A stretch of 8,847 bases of DNA, from contig JALUUA010000202.1 of NCBI GenBank assembly GCA_027021605.1, positions 1 through 8,847 on the forward strand. Direction: 5' to 3'. The notes beneath the pieces are model-generated. The model had not been told where the DNA came from, searched no databases, and saw nothing but the letters and a program-made list of their open reading frames with translations. This DNA comes from Candidatus Bipolaricaulota bacterium. Its GTDB lineage: Bacteria > Bipolaricaulota > Bipolaricaulia > RBG-16-55-9. Shown piece after piece: positions 1-5,001 of this stretch (positions are counted from its first letter, which is position 1; every line of letters starts with the position of its first letter). The position numbers and the translations under genes are program-made.

Positions 1-66
1 GGGCCTCGAGCCGCGTCCCCGTCTTTGTCCCTGCTGCCCCTGCCTCTGCCCCCACCCTCGTTTCCG

Positions 67-95
67 TTGCCCGTCGGTGCGGCTCCACTTATACT
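67..95 (+). promoter_or_regulatory. Probable sigma70-type promoter of coaD
   Basis: A -35 box TTGCCC (67-72, 4 of 6 consensus bases) and a -10 box TATACT (90-95, 5 of 6) are separated by 17 bases. Transcription would start near 102, leaving a leader of about 58 bases before coaD. The rest of this stretch is very GC-rich, so the AT-containing -10 stands out. Boxes are seen in the sequence; promoter activity is inferred. Confidence 0.5.
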
Positions 96-103
96 GGAGC
101 CGC
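79..103. repeat. Perfect 9-bp inverted repeat around the coaD -10 box
   Basis: The arms GCGGCTCCA (79-87) and TGGAGCCGC (95-103) are exact reverse complements separated by 7 bases (CTTATAC) that contain most of the predicted -10 element. No T-run follows, which argues against a terminator. The arms are centred about 16 bp apart, compatible with a dimeric DNA-binding protein sitting on the promoter. The regulator is not identified. Confidence 0.6.
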
Positions 104-159
104 GCGCGGGCGCGCAACCGGACGATGCGACAAGACGGTAGGGGGGTGGAGGGCAGGCG

Positions 160-660
160 ATGCCGAAGGCGATCTACCCCGGGAGCTTCGATCCCATTAC
201 GTACGGCCACATCGACGTGGTCCAGCGGGCCCGCAAGATCTTCGACGCGCTGGTGGTGGCCGTGGTGACGAACCCCAACAAGCAGACGCTCTTCTCGCTG
301 GAGGAGCGCAAGGCGCTCTGTGAGCAAGCCCTTCGGGAGGCGGGCTTGGGCGATGTCCCCGTGGTCACCTGGGACGGGCTGGTGATCGAGTGCGCAAAGC
401 GCTACGGCGCGATCGCGATCGTGCGCGGGTTGCGGGCCAACTCCGACTTCGAGCGCGAGTTCCAGATGGCGCTCACCAACCGGGATCTTAACGGGGAGAT
501 CGAGAGCGTCTTCTTCATGACCAGCGGGGAGTACTCCTTCTTGAGCTCGAGCATCGTAAAGGAGATCAAGAGCTTCGGGGGCGACGTCTCCCGCTTCGTC
601 CCCCGCGCGGTGGAGGAGGCCCTGGAGGGGAAGCTGCGACCCCCCAAACCCAAGCGATGA
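160..660 (+). CDS. coaD: Phosphopantetheine adenylyltransferase (CoaD)
   Basis: This cytoplasmic enzyme transfers AMP from ATP to 4'-phosphopantetheine to give dephospho-CoA, the penultimate step of CoA synthesis. At 166 residues it has normal family length. The nucleotidyltransferase signature is intact: YPGSFDPITYGH at 6-17 carries the T/HxGH motif (TYGH, 14-17), the substrate-binding segment VRGLRANSDFE is at 88-98, and the C-terminal nucleotide-binding SFLSSSIVKEI is at 126-136. The ATG at 160 is preceded by GGAGGG (148-153) with a 6-base spacer, which supports this start. The stop overlaps the next gene's start as ATGA (657-660), so the two are very probably co-translated. A promoter with an inverted repeat lies upstream. 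Identification is secure. Confidence 0.97.
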   Translation: MPKAIYPGSFDPITYGHIDVVQRARKIFDALVVAVVTNPNKQTLFSLEERKALCEQALREAGLGDVPVVTWDGLVIECAKRYGAIAIVRGLRANSDFEREFQMALTNRDLNGEIESVFFMTSGEYSFLSSSIVKEIKSFGGDVSRFVPRAVEEALEGKLRPPKPKR

Positions 661-1742
661 AGGAGCGCATCCTCGAACTCACGCGGGCCCTCGTGGAGAT
701 CCCCACCCCCACGGGGATGGAGGAAGCCCTGCACGCCCCCATCGCCGAGGTGCTGGAGGGCTGCGGCTTTGCCGTGACGCTCCAGCGGACCAGCGTCGGG
801 CGGCGCAACCTCTTAGCCAAGCGGGGCGAGAGCCCCCTGCTCATCGTCACGCACTTGGATACGTTCCCCGCCTACACCCACCCGGAGCCCTATCGCCTGC
901 GCCGGGAGGGCGAGGAGCTAATCGCCCGCGGGGTGCTCGACGTCAAGGGCCAGATCGCGGCCCTGCTGGCCGCCGTCGAGCGCTGCGGGCACCCCGTGCA
1001 GATCGCCCTGGTGGTGGACGAGGAGCGCTTCGGTACGGGCTCGCGCGAGCTGGCCGTCGACCCCCACGTACGGGGCGCCGTGGTCTTGGAGCCGACGAAG
1101 CTGCATCCGGCCCCCGCCCAGGCCGGAGCGGTGGATTTTACGGCCATCGTCTACGGCCGGGCGGCCCACGGGTCGGTGCCCCAGCGGGGCGAGAGCGCCA
1201 TCCTCAAGGCGTTCGAGCTGATCCAGGCCATCGAGGTGCTCCCCTTCATGCGCGCCCAGCACCCCCTCTTCCCCGACGGCCCGAGGGTGACGGTGGGCAC
1301 CATCCAGGGAGGCTTCGAGCCCATGGTCGTCCCCAACACCTGCCGCCTCGAGGCCGACGTGCGCTTCCTCCCCGGCGTCGAGCTCGAGGCAGCCCTGCAG
1401 GAGCTGACCCGCTGCCTGCGGTCGTTCGGGACGGAGTTCATCCTGGGGGACGCCGACCCGCCCTTCGAGATCGCCCCGGAGGAGCCCGTCTACCGCCTGC
1501 TGGCGCGGGCCGTGGCGGACGCACTGGGCGAGGGGCGCCCGCCGGTGGGGATGCCGAGCTGGACGGACGCGGCCAACCTCGTGCAAAAGGGGATCCCCAC
1601 GGTCGTCTTCGGGGCGGGGGATCTGGCCGTGGCCCACTCCGACCGCGAGGCCGTCCCCTTAAGCGAGCTGGAGGCCCTGGCCCGCGTGCTGAGCCGCCTG
1701 ATGGGGTTGGCCGCAGCCCCGGAGGGCTGGGAGGAAAGCTAG
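657..1742 (+). CDS. M20-family metallopeptidase/deacylase (ArgE/DapE/CPG2-like)
   Basis: A 361-residue cytoplasmic zinc-dependent amidohydrolase of the M20 clan. The metal and catalytic residues are recognisable: THLDT at 65-69 (metal His66, catalytic-site Asp68), VLDVKG at 93-98 (bridging Asp95), the DEE at 121-123 (catalytic Glu122 and metal Glu123), LEPT at 144-147 (metal Glu145) and AHSDRE at 326-331 (metal His327). AHGS at 170-173 and about 100 residues after it form the usual lid/dimerisation domain. The family includes acetylornithine and succinyl-diaminopimelate deacetylases and carboxypeptidases; the substrate cannot be told from sequence, and no arginine or lysine genes are nearby. 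The start overlaps the coaD stop (ATGA) without a close Shine-Dalgarno, so translation probably depends on coupling. The stop shares the bases CTAG with the convergent acetyltransferase. Confidence 0.9.
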   Translation: MKERILELTRALVEIPTPTGMEEALHAPIAEVLEGCGFAVTLQRTSVGRRNLLAKRGESPLLIVTHLDTFPAYTHPEPYRLRREGEELIARGVLDVKGQIAALLAAVERCGHPVQIALVVDEERFGTGSRELAVDPHVRGAVVLEPTKLHPAPAQAGAVDFTAIVYGRAAHGSVPQRGESAILKAFELIQAIEVLPFMRAQHPLFPDGPRVTVGTIQGGFEPMVVPNTCRLEADVRFLPGVELEAALQELTRCLRSFGTEFILGDADPPFEIAPEEPVYRLLARAVADALGEGRPPVGMPSWTDAANLVQKGIPTVVFGAGDLAVAHSDREAVPLSELEALARVLSRLMGLAAAPEGWEES

Positions 1743-2263
1743 AGATCCTTGAGCATCTTGGTCCAACGCTCGTAGCGGGAGTCCTCGCGGTAGCCCCGCT
1801 TTTTATAGATCTCGAGCGCCCGGCGGTTCCCGCTGCCCACCCAGAGCTGGATCTTCGCGCAGCCCTTGGATTTCGCGTATTGTTCGGCATGGTCGAGCAG
1901 CAGGCGCCCCAAGCCGTGTCGCTGGTAGTCGGGGTCAACGGCGATCTCGATGATCTCCGCCCGCCGGGCCCGCCCCTCCCCCCAGGTGTGGACGGAGACG
2001 AAGCCCACGACCTCCCCATCCGCCTCGAGGACGAAGAACCCCTCCGGCTCCTCCTCGTAGGCCCAGCTGAGATATTCGCGGGTGTACTTCTCCCGCTCCT
2101 CGGGGGTCCAGTGGCTCTCGTAGGCGTACGGCTCCAGGCCCCGGTACGCCCGGTGGTAGATCCGCTCGATGGCCGGGAAGTCCCCCGGGGTGGCCGGGCG
2201 GATCGAGGTTCGCGGCCCCCCCGTCCCCTCGCGTGCGTTGGCGCCCTCGGATTCCGCTGGCAT
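1739..2263 (-). CDS. GNAT-family N-acetyltransferase
   Basis: A 174-residue acetyl-CoA-dependent acetyltransferase. After a non-conserved N-terminal stretch of about 19 residues the fold begins at SIRPATPGDF (20-29). Motif A is clear: EIAVDPDYQRHGLGRLLL at 106-123, with the acetyl-CoA pyrophosphate-binding Q/RxxGxG loop (QRHGLG, 114-119). Motif B is NRRALEIYKKRGYRED at 146-161. This resembles the RimI/ribosomal-protein-alanine acetyltransferase-like branch, but the substrate (protein N-terminus or small molecule) is not determined. The ATG at 2263 has GGTGA about 9 bases upstream; a shorter form beginning nearer the domain is possible. It is last in the minus-strand dsb operon, 35 bases after the glycine-rich protein, and its stop overlaps that of the M20 gene on the other strand. 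Confidence 0.88.
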   Translation of the reverse strand: MPAESEGANAREGTGGPRTSIRPATPGDFPAIERIYHRAYRGLEPYAYESHWTPEEREKYTREYLSWAYEEEPEGFFVLEADGEVVGFVSVHTWGEGRARRAEIIEIAVDPDYQRHGLGRLLLDHAEQYAKSKGCAKIQLWVGSGNRRALEIYKKRGYREDSRYERWTKMLKDL

Positions 2264-2298
2264 GGCAGACGATCACCCGGGATTTGTGCTGCAGCGCG

Positions 2299-2904
2299 TT
2301 ACGGTACGGGAGCGGGTGCGGGGGCGGGTTCCTCGGGGGTCCGCACGCGGGCCCCCAGGTTGTACCCCAGGGTCGCCCCCAAGGCGCTCACGAAGGGGAC
2401 GGCGACCAGGGCCATCCCGAGGATGGCGGTGTCGTTCCCCTGGGTGGCCTCGCTCACCAGGGCGAGGACGAACGCCCCCGCCCCGAAGCCCAGGGCCGCC
2501 CCAAGGGCGCTCAGGAAGACGTTGCCCCGCACCCCCAGCGCGTTGCCCGTGAGGCTCACGCCGAGGGTCGCCCCCACGGGCACCCCCAAGCCGTAGCCGT
2601 AGATGCCCAAGATCGCGCAGATGAGCGAACCCCAGCCCGTGGTGTCCTCCCCGGAGCCCATGCACAGGGCGAACGTGCCGAAGAACCCGAGCACGCCCCC
2701 CGCCGCACCCCCCAGCGTGCCCATGAGGATCTCCAGGGGAACGGCCTCGCCGGGGCTTTGTACCCGCGCTTGGGCGTACGCCCCCCGGGGGGGCACGCTC
2801 GCCCCGATGAGGGCTGCGATCAGCAGCGCCACCCCGACGGCCTTGCCCGCCCGGACCCTGCGCGCGGGGGGGAACCCCGTCGCCGCTTTCGTCTTCGTCG
2901 TCAT
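2299..2904 (-). CDS. Glycine-rich exported/membrane protein of unknown function
   Basis: I do not recognise a named family. The 201-residue protein has a basic N-terminus (RRVRAGK, 15-21), a hydrophobic core (22-37) and a plausible signal-peptidase site AYA/Q at 42-45. The rest is a series of small-residue-rich hydrophobic stretches with glycine-zipper patterns: GTLGGAAGGVLG (62-73), GYGLGVPVGATLG (103-115), GAALGFGAGA (135-144) and GATLGYNLGA (176-185). It ends in an EEPAPAPAPVP tail. Only two cysteines remain, Cys81 and Cys96, flanking a short polar loop, so a disulfide outside the cytoplasm is plausible. An AAGGAG Shine-Dalgarno (2917-2922 on the plus strand) lies about 12 bases before the ATG, inside the end of bdbC; only 3 bases separate the two genes. 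Co-expression with the oxidase pair suggests, but does not prove, that it is a client. Confidence 0.8.
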   Translation of the reverse strand: MTTKTKAATGFPPARRVRAGKAVGVALLIAALIGASVPPRGAYAQARVQSPGEAVPLEILMGTLGGAAGGVLGFFGTFALCMGSGEDTTGWGSLICAILGIYGYGLGVPVGATLGVSLTGNALGVRGNVFLSALGAALGFGAGAFVLALVSEATQGNDTAILGMALVAVPFVSALGATLGYNLGARVRTPEEPAPAPAPVP

Positions 2905-2907
2905 TCG

Positions 2908-3423
2908 CTATGCACGCTCCTTCGGAAGCTCGGTGGGCTCCCGCTCTCGGGAAGGGGAAGGGGAAGGGACCGGGGCGGCGGGAGCGCCCCGGAGCTGAGG
3001 TTCCGCCCGAGTGGCCCGAATCACGAGGATCATCGCGGTGGTGATGAGCCCAAAGGCCGTAAGGGCCAAGAAGGGGATGGTGATGAACCCCAGCCAGTTG
3101 ATGTACTCCACGGTGCAGGAGACCCCCACGGCGCAGATCGCGGGGTTCCCAAATCCGGGGACCTTCTGCTCGAGGTAGTGGTAGAGCGAGATGCTCCCGC
3201 CCACGATCGTCAACGGGAGCACGTAGCCCGCGATGCGGGTATCCATGCGGTAGCTGGCGATCCCCAGCACGAAGACCAGGGGGTACATGAAGATCCGCTG
3301 GAACCAGCAGAGCTTGCAGGGGATAAACCCCATGACCTCGCTGAAGTAGAGGCTCCCCCCGGTGGCGACGATCGCCACCAGCCAGGCGAAGTAGAGGCCG
3401 TACGTCCTCACCTGTTCCCTCAT
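2908..3423 (-). CDS. bdbC: DsbB/BdbC-like disulfide bond formation membrane protein
   Basis: A 171-residue four-helix membrane protein that would reoxidise the thiol oxidase encoded just before it, passing electrons to quinone. The first periplasmic loop has the CxxC pair in FIPCKLCWFQRIFMYP (Cys36, Cys39), a hallmark of the DsbB/BdbC family. The second pair is Cys97 and Cys103, followed by EYINWLGFITIP (106-117), a strong BdbC match. Membrane segments lie at about 9-29, 43-59, 66-82 and 112-136. The frame is open further upstream (to 3492), but the ATG at 3423 overlaps the preceding TGA as ATGA, and the protein from here begins where BdbC proteins normally begin. A Pro/Ser/Arg/Glu-rich tail of about 34 residues after the last helix is longer than usual. 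The stop lies 3 bases before the next gene. Confidence 0.92.
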   Translation of the reverse strand: MREQVRTYGLYFAWLVAIVATGGSLYFSEVMGFIPCKLCWFQRIFMYPLVFVLGIASYRMDTRIAGYVLPLTIVGGSISLYHYLEQKVPGFGNPAICAVGVSCTVEYINWLGFITIPFLALTAFGLITTAMILVIRATRAEPQLRGAPAAPVPSPSPSREREPTELPKERA

Positions 3424-4151
3424 TGCGCCGCGGGCTCGACCTCCTCGAGTTCCCGCTCGATGCGGGCCTTCAGGCTGGAGTACGGCCCCCAACGATCCAG
3501 CTTCTCCCCGTTGAGGAAGAGCGTGGGAGTGCCTCGAACCCCGAGGTTCCGTCCCAGCTGTCTATCCCTTTCCACAACGTCCCGATATCTCTCCTCCTCT
3601 ACGCATTGGGCGAAATCCTCCTCATCGATGTCAAAGATGGGGTCGACATAATCCCGGACGATCTCCTGGAGGCGGCTCAGGGTGGCCCAGCGTTGGGATT
3701 CCGGTCCCTGATAGGTGTACATCGCGTCGTAGTAGGCCCAGAACGCCCGCTCGTCTTGACGGAACAAGCACTCTCCCGCCACGGCTGCGGTGTAGGAGTC
3801 CTCCCCCAGCGGGATGGGGAAGTTCATGAAGACGAGCCGCATCTTGCCCAACCCGATGAAGTCCTCCCGCAAGTTGTAAAAAGCGAGCTCGTGGAAAGCC
3901 TTGCAGGCGGGGCACTTAAAGTCCGCGAACTCCACAAGGGTGATGGGCGCGTTGGGATCCCCTAAGGAAGGCCGGGTTTCCAGGTACTCTTCGAAGTTCC
4001 CTACGTCCTCCTGGTCGGCAGGGCTCGTCGGCGAGTCCCGGTCGGTGAAGAGGGACACCGCCACCAAAATGAGCACGACAGCCAGCACCCCGATCCCGGT
4101 GTACATGGTGAGCCGCTGCACGTGGTCCGTGCGATCCTTCTTGTCCGGCAT
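3420..4151 (-). CDS. bdbD: DsbA/BdbD-like membrane-anchored thiol-disulfide oxidoreductase
   Basis: A 243-residue thioredoxin-fold protein that oxidises cysteines of exported proteins. One N-terminal membrane segment (about 18-36) anchors it with the catalytic domain outside. The active site is CPAC (Cys80-Cys83) within VEFADFKCPACKAFH; the cis-proline loop is RGTPTLFLNG (206-215, Pro209). The DsbA-type helical insertion lies between about 115 and 190. Two additional cysteines, Cys128 and Cys183, could form a structural disulfide. The ATG at 4151 has a strong GGAGGT (4161-4166 on the plus strand) 9 bases upstream. It is first in the operon and overlaps bdbC by 4 bases. The pairing with a BdbC-type partner makes the identification firm; the direction (oxidase rather than isomerase/reductase) is inferred from that pairing. 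Confidence 0.92.
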   Translation of the reverse strand: MPDKKDRTDHVQRLTMYTGIGVLAVVLILVAVSLFTDRDSPTSPADQEDVGNFEEYLETRPSLGDPNAPITLVEFADFKCPACKAFHELAFYNLREDFIGLGKMRLVFMNFPIPLGEDSYTAAVAGECLFRQDERAFWAYYDAMYTYQGPESQRWATLSRLQEIVRDYVDPIFDIDEEDFAQCVEEERYRDVVERDRQLGRNLGVRGTPTLFLNGEKLDRWGPYSSLKARIERELEEVEPAAQ

Positions 4152-4160
4152 CGTCGGTTT

Positions 4161-4166
4161 ACCTCC
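4161..4166 (-). promoter_or_regulatory. Ribosome binding site of bdbD
   Basis: GGAGGT on the minus strand, 9 bases before the ATG at 4151, sits in a purine run. It is the strongest ribosome binding site of the minus-strand operon and fixes the start. Confidence 0.7.
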
Positions 4167-4224
4167 CCCTTCGGGATAGTCTTAAGGAACCCTTCTCAAT
4201 CCCGGTTGTGCGCAAGACGGCATC

Positions 4225-4254
4225 AGTATACACCGCTCCGAATTCGGGCTCCAA
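4225..4254 (-). promoter_or_regulatory. Possible promoter of the dsb operon
   Basis: On the minus strand TATACT (4225-4230 on plus, 5 of 6 consensus bases) lies 18 bases downstream of TTGGAG (4249-4254, 3 of 6). Transcription would begin near 4218, giving a leader of about 67 bases before bdbD. The location in the 110-base gap after the upstream gene is appropriate. The -35 is weak, so an activator or read-through from the upstream gene is also possible. Confidence 0.4.
4238..4247. repeat. 10-bp palindrome between the -35 and -10 of the dsb promoter
   Basis: CCGAATTCGG is a perfect 10-bp palindrome lying within the predicted spacer of the dsb-operon promoter, a position where a bound protein would affect polymerase. 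It is short enough to occur by chance. Confidence 0.35.
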
Positions 4255-4261
4255 CGCGCCG

Positions 4262-4834
4262 CTAGGGGTGGGAGGTCCGAGGGGCGCGACCCCGCCGCGC
4301 GAGGACCTGCCCCAGGATCCCGAGGGCGGCGAGCCCGGCCAGGCCGAGCAAGAGCCACCCCACCCAGGAGAATCCTCCGTCCCCGTGGGAGCCGGGGACG
4401 ACCTCCAGGGCGAACTCGGCCGTGACGGGCTCCCGGCCCGCCCGCGCGATCTCGGCCTGCAAGGTCCAGTCGCCCGGCTCGGGAAGCTCCACCCGGCCCA
4501 CGTACTTGCCCGATCCCTCGTGTTGCAAGACGACGTTGCCCCCGGGGCGGTCCCCCCGCAGCAGAAGGGCCTCGATGCGGGCATCCACGACGGGCGCGTA
4601 GTCCCGGGCGATGTCCTGGACGTAGAGGCGGATCTCGTAGCGGCCGGGCACCGGACCCTCGTCGAGGTGATCCCGATCGCCCTCGCCCTCCTGGGCTGGG
4701 GACATCTCCAGCGTGACGTTGAGGTCGCCGACCCGCAGCGCGCGGTGGGCGAGGGCCTCGGGCGCCGAGAGCCCAAGGAGCAGCAGGGATAGGGCCACAA
4801 GAACCCGGATCGGTTGCGGAGCTTGAGGCTTCAC
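4262..4834 (-). CDS. Secreted, C-terminally anchored beta-domain protein (FixH/YtkA- or CopC-like)
   Basis: A 190-residue protein, not firmly assigned. A signal peptide (1-29) ends in ALA (27-29), predicting a mature protein beginning with His30. The middle (about 34-146) looks like an immunoglobulin-like beta sandwich: RYEIRLYVQD (65-74), APVVDARIEALL (80-91), GSGKYVGRVELPEPGDWTL (107-125) and AEFALEVVPG (139-148). The alternation and the pGdW turn resemble FixH/YtkA-type domains. A single membrane helix (about 157-178) follows, then a basic tail, so the domain faces outward. The start codon is GTG at 4834 with GGGGGAG 5 bases upstream. It lies 110 bases before the dsb operon on the same strand and is divergent from the racemase-like gene. 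A role in copper or respiratory-complex handling is a guess from fold and His N-terminus. Confidence 0.75.
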   Translation of the reverse strand: MKPQAPQPIRVLVALSLLLLGLSAPEALAHRALRVGDLNVTLEMSPAQEGEGDRDHLDEGPVPGRYEIRLYVQDIARDYAPVVDARIEALLLRGDRPGGNVVLQHEGSGKYVGRVELPEPGDWTLQAEIARAGREPVTAEFALEVVPGSHGDGGFSWVGWLLLGLAGLAALGILGQVLARRGRAPRTSHP

Positions 4835-4869
4835 GATCTCTCCCCCTCGGTCGATGGGCTGTGGCGGCC

Positions 4870-4898
4870 AGTGTAGCCGATGGGGAGCGGTTCCTCAC
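4870..4898 (-). promoter_or_regulatory. Weak candidate promoter of the anchored beta-domain gene
   Basis: TACACT (4870-4875, minus strand, 4 of 6) is preceded at 17 bases by GTGAGG (3 of 6). It would yield a leader of about 30 bases before the GTG start. The -35 is poor and this is the best of few options in a GC-rich divergent gap. Confidence 0.22.
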
Positions 4899-4932
4899 CC
4901 CGGGCTTCGCCCTCGGGGCGGATCGCTCCGCT

Positions 4933-4961
4933 TTGACAGCCCGATCGGGGCGCTCTAGCAT
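4933..4961 (+). promoter_or_regulatory. Promoter of the racemase-like gene
   Basis: A perfect -35 TTGACA (4933-4938) and a -10 TAGCAT (4956-4961, 4 of 6) are spaced by the ideal 17 bases. Transcription would start near 4968, so the longer in-frame starts at 4861 and 4960 would not be on the transcript, supporting the GTG at 5002. Confidence 0.65.
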
Positions 4962-4969
4962 GGTCCCCG

Positions 4970-4986
4970 TAGTCTGGGGTAGTCTG
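4970..4986. repeat. Direct repeat TAGTCTG at 10-base period just after the transcription start
   Basis: TAGTCTG occurs at 4970-4976 and 4980-4986, a period of 10 bases or about one helical turn. CCCC and GGGG around the first copy could also form a short hairpin (4965-4979). It lies between the predicted start of transcription and the ribosome binding site, where an operator would act. Confidence 0.4.
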
Positions 4987-4990
4987 AAAA

Positions 4991-4996
4991 GGGAGG
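4991..4996 (+). promoter_or_regulatory. Ribosome binding site fixing the GTG start at 5002
   Basis: GGGAGG within AAAAGGGAGG lies 5 bases before GTG 5002. It decides this start over the upstream ATGs at 4861 and 4960. Confidence 0.75.
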
Positions 4997-5001
4997 TTTT
5001 C

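Noticed and set aside
79..103. Inverted repeat read as a rho-independent terminator of an upstream gene.
   Set aside because: No T-run follows the hairpin on either strand, and its loop holds a good -10 box.
1..141. Open frame from the left edge with a proline- and leucine-rich translation, possibly the tail of an upstream gene.
   Set aside because: All three forward frames are open here because of a CT-rich, GC-rich tract with imperfect CTGCCYC repeats; no family pattern is visible and the stretch overlaps the coaD promoter.
3423..3492. N-terminal extension of the BdbC-like protein by 23 residues from an ATG at 3492.
   Set aside because: It would overlap bdbD deeply, lacks family similarity and is hydrophilic; the ATGA overlap start at 3423 is much better.
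2233..3651. A 472-codon plus-strand open frame opposite the dsb operon.
   Set aside because: Its translation is rich in Gly, Pro, Arg and His with no domain pattern; it is the antisense shadow of well-supported genes in GC-rich DNA.
4861..5001. Longer racemase-like protein starting at ATG 4861 or ATG 4960.
   Set aside because: Both lie upstream of or within the TTGACA/TAGCAT promoter; a good ribosome binding site precedes GTG 5002 and family members begin there.
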